Part shown: one piece after another, positions 35,871-45,618 of the stretch | How positions within the stretch are numbered: position 1 is the first letter of the stretch | Layout: every line of letters begins with the position of its first letter | NCBI GenBank assembly: GCA_045611785.1 | Contig: JAZKXV010000006.1 | Coordinates: 8,329 to 72,328 of the forward strand | Direction: 5' to 3' | DNA: 64,000 nt | DNA from: JAFTYO01 sp045611785 | GTDB taxonomy: Bacteria; Pseudomonadota; Alphaproteobacteria; RF32; CAG-239 | Notes under the pieces: model-generated | Told to the model about the DNA's origin: nothing | Seen by the model: only the letters and a program-made list of their open reading frames with translations | The model's database searches: none | Made by a program: the position numbers and the translations under genes

Positions 35871-36785
35871 TTATATCTTGTATCTAAGGTAAGCTTGTCG
35901 TCTGGCTTCTTTTTTGGCATTAGCAATACTATCTAAAACAAAACCTATAAGCATACAAACAACTGAACAAATTGATATGCCAGTAATTAATACAGCGGTC
36001 GGTAAGCGTGGTACAAGTCCGCTTTTTATATATTCGACTAAAATAGGTAATGACAATCCTACAGCTATTGCAAAAAAGAAAAGAGCAATAAGACTAAAGA
36101 ATAGAAGAGGTCTTTCTTCTTTAACAAGTGTTATGATTGTTTTTAAAATACGTATTCCATCTCTATATGTTGAAAGTTTTGAGAAAGATCCTTGTGGTCT
36201 GGCAAAATAATCAGTTTCAACCTCCATAATAGGTAATTTAGAAGATAAAGCATAAACAGTTAGCTCGGTTTCTATTTCAAATCCCATTGATTGAGCGGGA
36301 AATGTTTTAACAAACCTTTTTGAGAATACTCGATAACCTGATAACATATCTTTTAACTTGTGATGAAAAAATGTTTGCACCAGTTTTGTTAGTAATACAT
36401 TTCCAAAACGATGTCCGGAACGATAGCATTCAAGATTAGTTTCTTTTCTACTACCAACCAACATGTCAATTTGATTTTCTTTTAATGTACTAATGAGTTC
36501 CGGAGCTCGTTTGATATCATAAGTTTCATCTCCATCAGTCATAACATATATATCAGCATCAATATCTGCGAACATTCTACGGATTACATTACCTTTGCCT
36601 TGCATTGGTTCTTTGCGTACAATTGCCCCTGCTTTTGTAGCCAACTCAAATGTTTTATCTGTAGAATTATTGTCGTAAACATATATCTCAGCTTCAGGCA
36701 GATATTTTTTAAAATCGTTAATTACTTTTACAATTGATTTTTCTTCATTATAGCAAGGTATTAAGACAGCGATGCTATCAGTCAT
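35871..36785 (-). CDS. Family 2 glycosyltransferase with C-terminal membrane helices
   Basis: This 304-residue enzyme is similar to polyprenyl-phosphate glycosyltransferases. The GT-A domain (about 1-225) has the start VLIPCYNEEKSI, YDNNSTDKT and the metal-binding TDGDETYD. A region MLSGYRVFSKRFVK is typical of dolichyl-phosphate mannose synthase-like proteins. Two hydrophobic helices end the protein (about 227-295). It likely makes a polyprenyl-phosphate sugar for a GT-C enzyme. AGGAG precedes the ATG, and the upstream 581-residue gene ends next to it, so the two are co-transcribed. Confidence 0.86.
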   Translation of the reverse strand: MTDSIAVLIPCYNEEKSIVKVINDFKKYLPEAEIYVYDNNSTDKTFELATKAGAIVRKEPMQGKGNVIRRMFADIDADIYVMTDGDETYDIKRAPELISTLKENQIDMLVGSRKETNLECYRSGHRFGNVLLTKLVQTFFHHKLKDMLSGYRVFSKRFVKTFPAQSMGFEIETELTVYALSSKLPIMEVETDYFARPQGSFSKLSTYRDGIRILKTIITLVKEERPLLFFSLIALFFFAIAVGLSLPILVEYIKSGLVPRLPTAVLITGISICSVVCMLIGFVLDSIANAKKEARRQAYLRYKI

Positions 36786-36786
36786 T

Positions 36787-38532
36787 TTATTCTCCTAAAA
36801 TTTGAGTTTTAAGTTTTTTGGGTACACATATTTTTATATTATGATTTATAGAATTATGTAAATATTTACATGTATAATTAAAAACAATATCTTCATAAGG
36901 AATATATTTTTCAGCTATTTCAATATCATTTTTATATTTTGCTACAGGCATATTCAGACATTGATATTTATTTTTAAATAATCTCTTTTTAATTGCTCTG
37001 TTACATAAATTAAATCTTTGACGATAATTTTCGATAACTTGAGATTTTGTTTGAAAAACATCCATATGAAATTTATCATAAATGTATATAATAGGTCCTA
37101 CATGCTCTTGTTCTATTTTATTTCGATTTTCCAAAAATGGTCCATATTCAATAAAATCTGAACCTTTACCATTAATACAAAGTTTGTTTTCTCTAGTACA
37201 TTTAGGCATATAACTTACAGTTTTAAAATTTTGATTTTTTGATAATATAGGAATAATGAATGAGCTAGGAGGACCATATATTTTAATGAGAGTGTTTTCA
37301 GGTAATGATATGTTCATCATATCAATATATTTAGGACCTTTTATATATCCCCAAGAAGAATAAAAATATGAATTTAATACTAATACACTTACAATTATAA
37401 ATTTTAGAACTTGTAAAATTTTATTTTTTAGATGGCTAAATAGGTATATTAAAAGTAAACTACCTGTTGCTTCAATTATAATGGTATAGCGCATAATTGA
37501 AAAAAGTCCCATCCATATTAAAAAACTAAGACATGTAAATATATAAACAATTGTTAAAAGCTTTTTTTGGGTATAAAAATGTATGAATTTCTTATTTAAT
37601 ATCAATTTTATGAATATAGATATAAGTAGCACATAATAGAGAGTTAATCTTATATCATAATAAGGCATTTCAGCAATGGCATAAGGATTTATATTCCATG
37701 TAAAAGGAAAAATAAAAAATTCTAGTGCAGATGGAATAAATTTTGCATCTCTATAGTTAAAGTCAAAGAAATATGGAGAATTAAATATTCCATTAAAAAA
37801 AGGAAAAAATGGATTACCATATAATACCCAATATTGATACATAAAGTATCCATTTATGATTAGATAGCTAATTAAACCACCTAAAGCAAAAAAGAATATA
37901 CTTTTGAAGGGCTTATTCAAATATTGATAACAAATTATCAGGGTTAGCCCAGATGCCACGCAATAGATGACAACTGTTTGTTTTAACCCAAGGCCAATTC
38001 CCATAATAAATCCTGCTAACAAAAATTTTGTTAGCGCTTGTTCTGAGGGAAACTTAATCATTTTAAATAATATGTAAAAACCCCATAAAATGAAAAAGCT
38101 GACAGTAATTTCATTTGCTGAAGAACCAATTTGTTTTAAAGTAGCTTGCCCTGTGACGGTTAAAAGTACAACAAGTAAAGACTGGCGCATGCCATTGGTG
38201 TTATTTTCAAAAAACAAAATACAAATTTTATAAAGTATCAATAAAAATAAACCACACCAAATACCTTGCAATGCGAATATAATATTCGGATAATCGTTGA
38301 AATATTCAATATAAAAATAAAGAGGAATATCTATAATTGGGTTAAAAAATGTATTTATGGTTGCTGGCACAGTATCTAAAGTTGAACGATCATTTAAAAA
38401 AGCAAAAGCATTGTAATAATGATAATTTGCAAAATCCCATACATTTTCATTTTTCATGTAAATACTTAAAAATATGCCAGTACACATTAAAATAGAATAA
38501 ATAATAAGTTTTTTTAACTGTTCTATTGTCAT
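36787..38532 (-). CDS. Polytopic membrane protein, possible GT-C glycosyltransferase
   Basis: This 581-residue protein has about 10-12 hydrophobic helices and a C-terminal soluble domain of around 130 residues. The first periplasmic loop holds ENVWDFANYHYYN, with acidic residues in the position used by GT-C enzymes. It directly precedes the GT2 gene, which would supply a polyprenyl-linked sugar donor. The pair looks like a two-step glycosylation unit. The exact family is not recognised, and a role as flippase or polymerase cannot be excluded. AAAGG lies 7 bp before the ATG. Confidence 0.7.
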   Translation of the reverse strand: MTIEQLKKLIIYSILMCTGIFLSIYMKNENVWDFANYHYYNAFAFLNDRSTLDTVPATINTFFNPIIDIPLYFYIEYFNDYPNIIFALQGIWCGLFLLILYKICILFFENNTNGMRQSLLVVLLTVTGQATLKQIGSSANEITVSFFILWGFYILFKMIKFPSEQALTKFLLAGFIMGIGLGLKQTVVIYCVASGLTLIICYQYLNKPFKSIFFFALGGLISYLIINGYFMYQYWVLYGNPFFPFFNGIFNSPYFFDFNYRDAKFIPSALEFFIFPFTWNINPYAIAEMPYYDIRLTLYYVLLISIFIKLILNKKFIHFYTQKKLLTIVYIFTCLSFLIWMGLFSIMRYTIIIEATGSLLLIYLFSHLKNKILQVLKFIIVSVLVLNSYFYSSWGYIKGPKYIDMMNISLPENTLIKIYGPPSSFIIPILSKNQNFKTVSYMPKCTRENKLCINGKGSDFIEYGPFLENRNKIEQEHVGPIIYIYDKFHMDVFQTKSQVIENYRQRFNLCNRAIKKRLFKNKYQCLNMPVAKYKNDIEIAEKYIPYEDIVFNYTCKYLHNSINHNIKICVPKKLKTQILGE

Positions 38533-38574
38533 AGATTTACCTTTAAAACGTTGTTTTAGGTTAAATGGTTTGTT

Positions 38575-39054
38575 TTATTTAAGGTTTTTTTGAATGTTTT
38601 TAATTTGAGCTTTATATTTCATTAATGCCTCAAAATTTTTTGGTGTCCAGTTTATTGAAGTATCGTCCAAATCAATCCATTTAAGTTCTTTTTGTTTAAG
38701 AGGTTCAACAACCTTTAATAAAGATAAATCAGTCGGGGCGCATACAAACCAATGAAGCTGATATTTATTATTACGGGTTGTTCCTAATTTTTTTATAATA
38801 TCAATGTTAAGGTTGGTTTCTTCTTTAATTTCACGATGAACTGCGGCGTTTAGTGTTTCGCCCGGTTCTACTTTACCTCCGGGAACAACATATTGAGTGT
38901 CATTAGTGTCAATAAGTGCGTTTTTTTGAGCTGTTTGAGCCAATATTTGATCTTGATTTACAATAATTGCGCAAACAACATCTTGGTTATTACCTTTTAA
39001 TCTGTTGAAAATTTCCCAATAAAAAAAATCTTTAAGTTTTTGAACAAATTTCAT
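38575..39054 (-). CDS. NUDIX hydrolase
   Basis: This 159-residue protein has a complete Nudix box (GGKVEPGETLNAAVHREIKE, then ETNL), with the metal-binding REIKEE near residue 75. It hydrolyses a nucleoside diphosphate linked to another moiety. A longer reading starts at 39132, but GGAG lies 7 bp before the ATG at 39054 (MKFVQKLK). Substrates of such small proteins range from oxidised nucleotides to nucleotide sugars; envelope neighbours hint at the latter, weakly. Confidence 0.85.
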   Translation of the reverse strand: MKFVQKLKDFFYWEIFNRLKGNNQDVVCAIIVNQDQILAQTAQKNALIDTNDTQYVVPGGKVEPGETLNAAVHREIKEETNLNIDIIKKLGTTRNNKYQLHWFVCAPTDLSLLKVVEPLKQKELKWIDLDDTSINWTPKNFEALMKYKAQIKNIQKNLK

Positions 39055-39383
39055 AAAAGTTCTCCGATGTTTAATGTTATATTGTTCTTGGTATAAAATA
39101 CAAAAAACGAAATTGCGATTATAATAATTCAATATTTAACAAAAAGCAATATATATGATTACAGCTTGTTTGCTATTTGTTATATGCTTTCAATTTTGAG
39201 GGTTTGATATTGTGCTGATTTTTTTGTTGCATTTGCATTTTGTCAATGATACCATAAAATAAACTAAAGTAGCCGAAAAGAAGTGGCTTTATGTATCGCA
39301 ATAACAAATAATTATTGTCGCAAGGTTGGCTTATATAAGAGAAAAAGGTTATGGAAACAACAGATGAAAAGAAAGGCATTTTG
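39055..39383. other. Intergenic region without a supported gene
   Basis: This AT-rich gap separates the divergent NUDIX gene from the next plus-strand gene. I see no ORF with a ribosome site, no terminator and no convincing promoter pair. It must hold the two divergent promoters, but no candidate is strong enough to mark. Confidence 0.5.
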
Positions 39384-40352
39384 ATGCCAACTATTGATAG
39401 CTTTTATGAAAAGACAGCCTTAGCTCTTAGTGTTCAGCCACAAAAAGGACGTTATTTCTTTTTGCCCGGAAAGGGTTGGGGGACAGAAATTGCCATCAGA
39501 GGAGATATTGTAGGCAGGACAAAGCACAATAAATATTTGCATGCCATTCCATACAGATCTCATTCTGATTTTGAACTATATGGCGTTCCAAATAATTTTG
39601 CATATACGCAAGCGTTTCATGATGCATTCGGATCTCAAGAATATTTTGGCGAAACGCAAACAAAAATGTTCGGCAGGAAAGAAAACAATACAAGCCCTAT
39701 ACCTAGAGGATATATAAAAGAAAATTCTGAGATAACAGTGTTAGATGGTGCAAATATACAAACGTTAAATTTGGAAATGTTAATTGCAGATAAGCTAATC
39801 TCTGAAAAATTTCAATTTAATAAACCTAATAATCATGGACGAGATATTAGTGATAGTGCTTGTTTGGCTTTGTTATATGATGTAGATATAGACAAGGTAA
39901 AAAATATCATTAATGATTTTTATATAAAACCTGAAAGAGAGTATGCCGCTTCAAAGGTGAGTGATGAAGCATTATTAAAAAGAGCTCAAAATTTAATACG
40001 CAAGATAAATTCCGTAAAAGACAACGATGCTGAGGACAGATGTTATTACAGCATTTCGTTATATGCTCCTGTATTTTCTGAAAAAGATTTACATGGTCTG
40101 TATGAAGATGAAAGTAAGTGGGAAAACGGAAAATTAAAAGAACAAGAAGCTATAAAAATTATTCATGCGGACTATAAAAAATTTAAAAGTGATAATGATG
40201 CTGAGTTAAATAACCTTTCTCAAGAAAATATATTCAAAAAAATAGATGCCTTCTTTTTAGCTGTTCAGACACGCAGAAAAGAACTGGATATTGAGATGGC
40301 AGCAACAAGCAAAAGTATTTTAAACCAAAAAGATTGCGGTAAAAATAAATAA
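39384..40352 (+). CDS. Hypothetical protein, possibly nucleotidyltransferase-related
   Basis: This 322-residue soluble protein is not assigned to a family. The middle segment LNLEMLIADKLISEK followed by GRDISDSACLALLYDVD is weakly reminiscent of the helix that follows the active site in AbiEii-like nucleotidyltransferases. No GS-x-D-x-D active-site motif is visible, so this is only a hint. The C-terminal third is helical and charged. The ORF can start at 39351, but there the AAGG is only 2 bp from the ATG; AAAGG with 7 bp spacing supports ATG 39384. It stands alone. Confidence 0.6.
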   Translation: MPTIDSFYEKTALALSVQPQKGRYFFLPGKGWGTEIAIRGDIVGRTKHNKYLHAIPYRSHSDFELYGVPNNFAYTQAFHDAFGSQEYFGETQTKMFGRKENNTSPIPRGYIKENSEITVLDGANIQTLNLEMLIADKLISEKFQFNKPNNHGRDISDSACLALLYDVDIDKVKNIINDFYIKPEREYAASKVSDEALLKRAQNLIRKINSVKDNDAEDRCYYSISLYAPVFSEKDLHGLYEDESKWENGKLKEQEAIKIIHADYKKFKSDNDAELNNLSQENIFKKIDAFFLAVQTRRKELDIEMAATSKSILNQKDCGKNK

Positions 40353-40383
40353 ACAGCTTTTAATCCATATCAGAATGACTCTT

Positions 40384-41652
40384 TTAAGTTTTTTTTGCTT
40401 TATTTAGCAAAATATATACAACAAAAACAATAAAATTTAATAAAGCAAGTATTATAAAAATTATAGGAACTTGAGCTTTTAATAATAACAAGATTGCGCA
40501 AAGCCCGCTACCTATAATCATAAACAGGGCATTGATAATGTTGTTAGATGCAATAATTTTTGCTCTGGAGTTGTTTGGTGAAAGTATTTGTAGCATTGTT
40601 GTTAATGGTACAATATAAATGCCTCCGGCAAATGAAAATGTAAGCATTCCTAAAACTATATGTATACCTTGCCATTGTGTTATAAAAGGTTTCAAAGCAA
40701 TTGTATCGTTTGCCGGAACATAATTTACTGAGGCAAAGGCTAAATCAAGTAAAGAAAATATAATCAAAATTAAGCATGGTAAAATAAAATTATCGGAAAC
40801 TTTGCCTTTTGATATGGCTTGACAAGAGATTGTACCTAAGCTTAATCCGACAGTAAATAAGATTATAAACAATGTAAAAATGGCATTGTTTCCATTAACA
40901 ATAACTTTTGTAAATGTTGGTATTATTGATATCATTACTGTTCCTACAAACCAAAACCATGAAATTGCGCAGATGTAGAACGCAATGTTTTTATGGCTCA
41001 TTGTAAAAGAAAGGTTTTTAATTGTAGCTTTTATCAAATTTTTGTTAACGGTTATATCAGAAGAACATTTAGGTTGACGAGGTATCAATAAAGCAAAGAC
41101 AAACCCTAGTATTGATGCAATAATTAAGATAGCGTACAATAGATATGGTTCAAATGAAAAGATAATTCCGCCAAGAATTGTTCCTCCTAAAATGGCAAGG
41201 AACACCATCATTTGCATCAAACCGTTTGCGGCTAACAGATTGCTCTGAGGCAATATATCAGGTAAAATGCTATATTTTGACGTGCTTAAAAATGCGGCAA
41301 ATGTTCCCATGAAAAAAAGTGAAATAAGTAAAATCCAAATATTGTGAGATAAAAAACCTATGCAAGTTAAAACAGCTGCAAATAATTGCAAAAATTTTAA
41401 TATTTTGATTACAGCATCTTTAGGATATTTATCAACAATTTCTCCTGCAGTGGCCATAAACAAAAATGAAGGTAGCATCAAAATGCCAACCATTAAAGAT
41501 GATACAGCAACATTATTTTCGACATCAATTATTCCGAAAATTACTGCTGCTGTTATCGCGTTACGAATAAAGTTATTGCACAAAGTATCAAAGAACTGAG
41601 CAATATTTACGCCTAAAAATGGCTGATAAAAAAACAGGTCAAGAAACTTCAT
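40384..41652 (-). CDS. Major facilitator superfamily transporter
   Basis: This 422-residue protein has 12 predicted membrane helices and lies in the MFS group that includes lysophospholipid transporters (LplT-like). The N-terminal half has FFDTLCNNFIRNAITAAV and EIVDKYPKDAVI, the latter in the loop-2 position between helices 2 and 3. ATG 41652 follows the upstream stop codon by 1 bp, implying translational coupling; a TTG at 41670 would overlap that gene. A phospholipid role would fit the lipid cluster encoded divergently from its operon, but the substrate is unproven. Confidence 0.8.
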   Translation of the reverse strand: MKFLDLFFYQPFLGVNIAQFFDTLCNNFIRNAITAAVIFGIIDVENNVAVSSLMVGILMLPSFLFMATAGEIVDKYPKDAVIKILKFLQLFAAVLTCIGFLSHNIWILLISLFFMGTFAAFLSTSKYSILPDILPQSNLLAANGLMQMMVFLAILGGTILGGIIFSFEPYLLYAILIIASILGFVFALLIPRQPKCSSDITVNKNLIKATIKNLSFTMSHKNIAFYICAISWFWFVGTVMISIIPTFTKVIVNGNNAIFTLFIILFTVGLSLGTISCQAISKGKVSDNFILPCLILIIFSLLDLAFASVNYVPANDTIALKPFITQWQGIHIVLGMLTFSFAGGIYIVPLTTMLQILSPNNSRAKIIASNNIINALFMIIGSGLCAILLLLKAQVPIIFIILALLNFIVFVVYILLNKAKKT

Positions 41653-41653
41653 A

Positions 41654-42124
41654 TTATAATGGTTGTACAAATACTACCAATACAGCAAATCCGATAACGG
41701 TAAGAACCCATTGAAGTATACAAAGAGTTACGGCTGTCATAAAGTTTTTGCGACTTCCTTCCCATCTTTCTTGCAAAGTTAACCCTTTTTTGTGTGATGG
41801 CCACAAAAATTGAACTGTGCTGTCAAAAATATCAGGATTTTCAGGATGTTGATATAAAACTTGGAAAAGTCTGTCTTCTACAGCCAAGTGCACACTTTTA
41901 AACAAAGTAATTAATCCGATTACAAGGCTGATAGCCAATATCCAAGCACCAACCAAATCCATAAAAACAAGTCTGTTAAAGAAAAAATGAAAAGCAGAAA
42001 CTGCTGTTACAAAAGCTACCAACGAAACCATTGATATTTTCGGCGCAATACTGAAGAACGCTGATAATACATTTCCTGCCATTTTATTTTCTAAAACATC
42101 ATTTTTTAAAGTGCATTTACACAT
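41654..42124 (-). CDS. Small membrane protein, first gene of MFS operon
   Basis: This 156-residue protein has three hydrophobic helices (about 27-45, 55-75 and 130-152). The central cytoplasmic loop is charged (HPENPDIFDSTVQFLWPSHK). AGGAGG is an excellent ribosome site 6 bp before the ATG. Its stop is 1 bp before the MFS transporter start, so it could be a partner or modulator of that transporter. The family is not recognised. Confidence 0.7.
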   Translation of the reverse strand: MCKCTLKNDVLENKMAGNVLSAFFSIAPKISMVSLVAFVTAVSAFHFFFNRLVFMDLVGAWILAISLVIGLITLFKSVHLAVEDRLFQVLYQHPENPDIFDSTVQFLWPSHKKGLTLQERWEGSRKNFMTAVTLCILQWVLTVIGFAVLVVFVQPL

Positions 42125-42261
42125 GTTAACCTCCTAAAATTGTAAATATATCAAATCCTATACGTCTAACTGTTAATAAGTGGTTAATCCAGGGTGTACA
42201 AAAGCATCAATATGTTTTAACTTTGTAGATTATTATATTTTGTAAAATGTGAGACGGTTTT

Positions 42262-42873
42262 ATGATTTCTGTATATTTACTTAAAAATAAATTTCAAGCG
42301 CTGTTAAGGCCAATTTCAAATAGTTTTGTTCGTATCGGAATATCGGCAAATTTTGTTACGATATCGGCGTTTATGCTTTCAGGTATGTCGGGTGTCTTAG
42401 TTTATATGTTGGCCCCTCAAAATCGTTTGTGGTATTGGATTTTACCAATTATATTATTTGTGCGTATGGCACTAAATGCAATTGATGGAATGATAGCTAA
42501 AGAACATAACCAAAAAACTGATTTAGGAGCAATTTTAAATGAGCTTGGAGATATGCTTTCAGATTGTGTAATTTATATTCCTTTTTTATATACATTAAAA
42601 GTAAATCCCATTTTAATTATGGTATATGCATTGCTTGCGGTAATCAGTGAGGCAGTTGGAATTATGGGTTTACAAATTGGAGCGTCAAGACGATATGATG
42701 GCCCTATGGGAAAAAGTGATAGAGCTTTTTGGATGGGGCTTATGGCATTAATTTTAGCATACGATAATATTTCGCAAAAAACACTTACATACATAACATC
42801 TGTTATGTGTGGGTTACTTGTATTTACACTATATAACCGTATTGTGTCGGCATTACGAGAGGTAAATAAGTAA
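42262..42873 (+). CDS. CDP-alcohol phosphatidyltransferase family protein
   Basis: This 203-residue enzyme has six membrane helices and transfers a phosphatidyl group from a CDP-linked lipid to an alcohol. The signature is NAIDGMIAKEHNQKTDLGA followed by ILNELGDMLSD. Compared with the standard DGxxARxxxxxxxxGxxxDxxxD, the Arg is Lys and the third Asp is Asn (LNELGD). I recall this variant as usual for a subfamily paired with CDP-diglyceride synthetase and a methyltransferase fusion, as here. It overlaps the next gene by one base. The alcohol acceptor is unknown. Confidence 0.85.
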   Translation: MISVYLLKNKFQALLRPISNSFVRIGISANFVTISAFMLSGMSGVLVYMLAPQNRLWYWILPIILFVRMALNAIDGMIAKEHNQKTDLGAILNELGDMLSDCVIYIPFLYTLKVNPILIMVYALLAVISEAVGIMGLQIGASRRYDGPMGKSDRAFWMGLMALILAYDNISQKTLTYITSVMCGLLVFTLYNRIVSALREVNK

Positions 42874-43805
42874 TGAATTTTTTATCACAAATTGAAAATA
42901 CGCCATTTGTAGCATTATGTTTTTGTATTTTTACTGCATTATTAACATTAGTGGTTTTTATATGGGGTTTGTTTAAAAAAACTCCTATGATTATTGCATT
43001 TAATAATCGCATGAGATCTTTGTGGATTTTAATTTTACTGTTTTCTCCTGTCTTCATGGGTAAAAAATTAGTAAGCTGCTTGCTTTTTGCTGCTTTAAGT
43101 TTGGTAGCAATTACAGAATATCGCAAAATGCTATCTAACAAGCAACTCAATAATTGCAAAAATCCTCTGGTTTATGTGTTTTTAGCTTTGCAGTATGTCG
43201 CTTTATATGCAGATATGCAAATTTTGTTTGTGAGCCTTATTCCTTTATCAATTTTTTTATTAATCCCGTTTGTCGGTATTTTTTATCGTGAAATTAAAGA
43301 TGTGTGGCAAATTTGTGTAAATGATTATATAGGACTTTTGCTTACTGTTTATGCAATGAGTTATATGTGTGCTTATACAACATCTCCTCAATTGCAGCCA
43401 TATAATGGTAACGGACTGTTGTTATTTGTGCTGATTTTGACTTTAATGAGCGATTTTTTTCAAGCTATTTGCGGTTTTTTATGTGGAAAGCATTTTTTGG
43501 TGCCCAATCTTAGTCCTAACAAAACTTGGGAAGGTTTAATCGGCGGAGGAATATTGACTGCAGGTCTATCTTGGTTAATGGGAATATATTTAACACCTTT
43601 TGATAGTGTTAAATTGTTATGTCTAGGCTTTTTACTTAATGTTGCAGGATTTTGCGGTGACGTTACAATTTCTGCAATTAAGAGATGTATAGGCGTTAAA
43701 GACTGTAGCAATCTTTTACCGGGACACGGTGGTTTGCTTGATCGCTTTGACAGTATTTTATTAACATCGCCAATTTTGTTTTGGTATGTAGTGTGGTTTA
43801 ATTAA
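42873..43805 (+). CDS. cdsA: Phosphatidate cytidylyltransferase
   Basis: This 310-residue membrane enzyme makes CDP-diacylglycerol from phosphatidic acid and CTP. The C-terminal family signature is complete: SAIKRCIGVKDCSNLLPGHG, then GLLDR, with LSPNKTWEGLIGGG before it. About eight helices are predicted. It shares a base with the preceding CDP-alcohol phosphatidyltransferase gene, which would use its product. A paralogue for housekeeping lipid synthesis may exist elsewhere, so the symbol is by family. Confidence 0.88.
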   Translation: MNFLSQIENTPFVALCFCIFTALLTLVVFIWGLFKKTPMIIAFNNRMRSLWILILLFSPVFMGKKLVSCLLFAALSLVAITEYRKMLSNKQLNNCKNPLVYVFLALQYVALYADMQILFVSLIPLSIFLLIPFVGIFYREIKDVWQICVNDYIGLLLTVYAMSYMCAYTTSPQLQPYNGNGLLLFVLILTLMSDFFQAICGFLCGKHFLVPNLSPNKTWEGLIGGGILTAGLSWLMGIYLTPFDSVKLLCLGFLLNVAGFCGDVTISAIKRCIGVKDCSNLLPGHGGLLDRFDSILLTSPILFWYVVWFN

Positions 43806-43823
43806 GAAAGGCAGGTAAATTAA

Positions 43824-45569
43824 GTGCAGAAACGAGAATTTACAGAACATAAGTTTACAACTTCTGATAATGTAGAGTTATATTATAAGCATTGGCAATC
43901 AGAAAAAGAAACAGATAAAGCTATTGTGTTGTTTCATCGTGGGCATGAACACTCTGGACGCTTACAACATATTGTAGATGAGCTTAATTTGCCGGATATT
44001 AATATGTTTGCATGGGATGCTCGTGGACACGGTATGTCTCCTGGAAAAAGAGGATATAGCCCGAGTGTTGATCGTTCGGTTGCCGATATTGAAGAGTTTG
44101 TAAATTATATTTCACAATCTTATAAAATCCCAGTTGAAAATATGATTGTAGTTGCTCAAAGTATTGGAGCAGTATATGCACTTGCTTGGGTACATGATTA
44201 TGCAGCACGTATTCGAGGTTTGATTGTTGCATCGCCTGCTTTTGATGTAAAATTATATGTTCCATTTGCTCGCCAACTAATTGCTTTCGGTCAAAAACTA
44301 ATCGGGCAATTTTATATCAGTTCATATGTTAAAGCTAAGTTTTTAACTCATGATAAAGAAAGAATAGATACATACAATAGCGATAATCTTATTACCAAAC
44401 AAATAGCAACCAACATTTTATTAGAGTTGTTTGATACTTCAAAACGCATCGTTTTGGATGCGGGAGCAATTAAAACACCTTTACAGCTGTTTGTTTCCGG
44501 AAGTGATTTTGTTGTGCACAAAGAGGCTATTTATCAATTTTATGATAATTTAGGATCGCCACAAAAAGAAAAGCATATTATGGATGGCTTTTTTCATGAT
44601 ACATTAGGCGAAAAAAATCGTGCACCGGTTATGGCAGAAATGCGTAAATTTATCTGTCAAAAATATGATGAGCCGTTGTTTGAATATGACTATAAAGATG
44701 AAGATAAAACCGGAGTTTCTGAGCAAAAAAGACAAACATTGCAAAGACCTCCAAAGCAACTTTATAAATGCATTTATTATAAGTTTTTAAGTTGGATGAT
44801 GAAGCATTTCGGCATACTTTCAGATGGTATGGCATTGGGGATGAAAAGTGGTTTTGATTCTGGGTCTTCTCTTGATTATGTGTATCAAAACAAACCTTGT
44901 GGTAAGTTTTTTATCGGAAAACTTATTGATAGAGCTTATTTAAATAGTGCTGGATGGAAGGGCGTAAGAGAACGTAAAAAACAACTTGTAGACACAATAT
45001 GTTCTGTTATGCAGAAACACAGATATGACGGGAAAAAAATAAATATAGTAGATGTTGCATCAGGGTATGGACGATACATATTTGAAGCATTGAAAGATAA
45101 TGTTTCAGATGTAGAAAAGGTATTGCTTCGTGATTTTAATTTAGAAAATGTGGAACGAGGCAAAAAAATAATTAAAGAGCAAAATTTAGAGAATTTGGTC
45201 GATTTTGAACAAGGTGATGCTTTTAACCAAACAAGTGTGGCGCAAATTAATAATAACCCGAATATTGCTGTTATTTCCGGTTTGTTTGAGTTGTTTTCTG
45301 ATAATAATTTGCTACATGAAACATTACATGGATTATCTATAGTTATGGAAAAAGGCGGATATTTAATTTATACCAACCAGCCGTGGCATCCGCAACAAGA
45401 AATAATAGCTCGTGTGTTAAGCAGTCATCAACAGGGAAAACCATGGGTAATGAGATGCAGATCACAAGCCGAAATAGATTCATTGGTTGAAAAGAACGGA
45501 TTTAAGAAGGTGAGCCAAATGTGTTCGGAAAATGCTATATTTACAGTATCTATAGCGCGTAAGTTATAA
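43824..45569 (+). CDS. Alpha/beta hydrolase fused to a class I SAM methyltransferase
   Basis: This 581-residue protein has two enzymes in one chain. Residues 1-285 form a lysophospholipase-like alpha/beta hydrolase with HRGHEHSGR, WDARGHGMSPG and a nucleophile elbow AQSIGA, where the first glycine of GxSxG is Ala. The C-terminal His lies in FFHDTLGEK. After a linker, residues 320-581 form a Rossmann methyltransferase with VDVASGYGRY. The start is GTG. It follows cdsA by 18 bp, so the fusion probably acts on a lipid headgroup or acyl chain made by the two preceding enzymes. The reaction is not known to me. Confidence 0.85.
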   Translation: MQKREFTEHKFTTSDNVELYYKHWQSEKETDKAIVLFHRGHEHSGRLQHIVDELNLPDINMFAWDARGHGMSPGKRGYSPSVDRSVADIEEFVNYISQSYKIPVENMIVVAQSIGAVYALAWVHDYAARIRGLIVASPAFDVKLYVPFARQLIAFGQKLIGQFYISSYVKAKFLTHDKERIDTYNSDNLITKQIATNILLELFDTSKRIVLDAGAIKTPLQLFVSGSDFVVHKEAIYQFYDNLGSPQKEKHIMDGFFHDTLGEKNRAPVMAEMRKFICQKYDEPLFEYDYKDEDKTGVSEQKRQTLQRPPKQLYKCIYYKFLSWMMKHFGILSDGMALGMKSGFDSGSSLDYVYQNKPCGKFFIGKLIDRAYLNSAGWKGVRERKKQLVDTICSVMQKHRYDGKKINIVDVASGYGRYIFEALKDNVSDVEKVLLRDFNLENVERGKKIIKEQNLENLVDFEQGDAFNQTSVAQINNNPNIAVISGLFELFSDNNLLHETLHGLSIVMEKGGYLIYTNQPWHPQQEIIARVLSSHQQGKPWVMRCRSQAEIDSLVEKNGFKKVSQMCSENAIFTVSIARKL

Positions 45570-45618
45570 ATAATAAATCGGTAATGGTTAAAATGATCTC
45601 AAAGGAGAGTATATAACT

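Noticed and set aside
39173..39379. Minus-strand open frame in the gap before the 322-residue gene
   Set aside because: No ribosome site, low-complexity product, and it overlaps the start of a better-supported gene.
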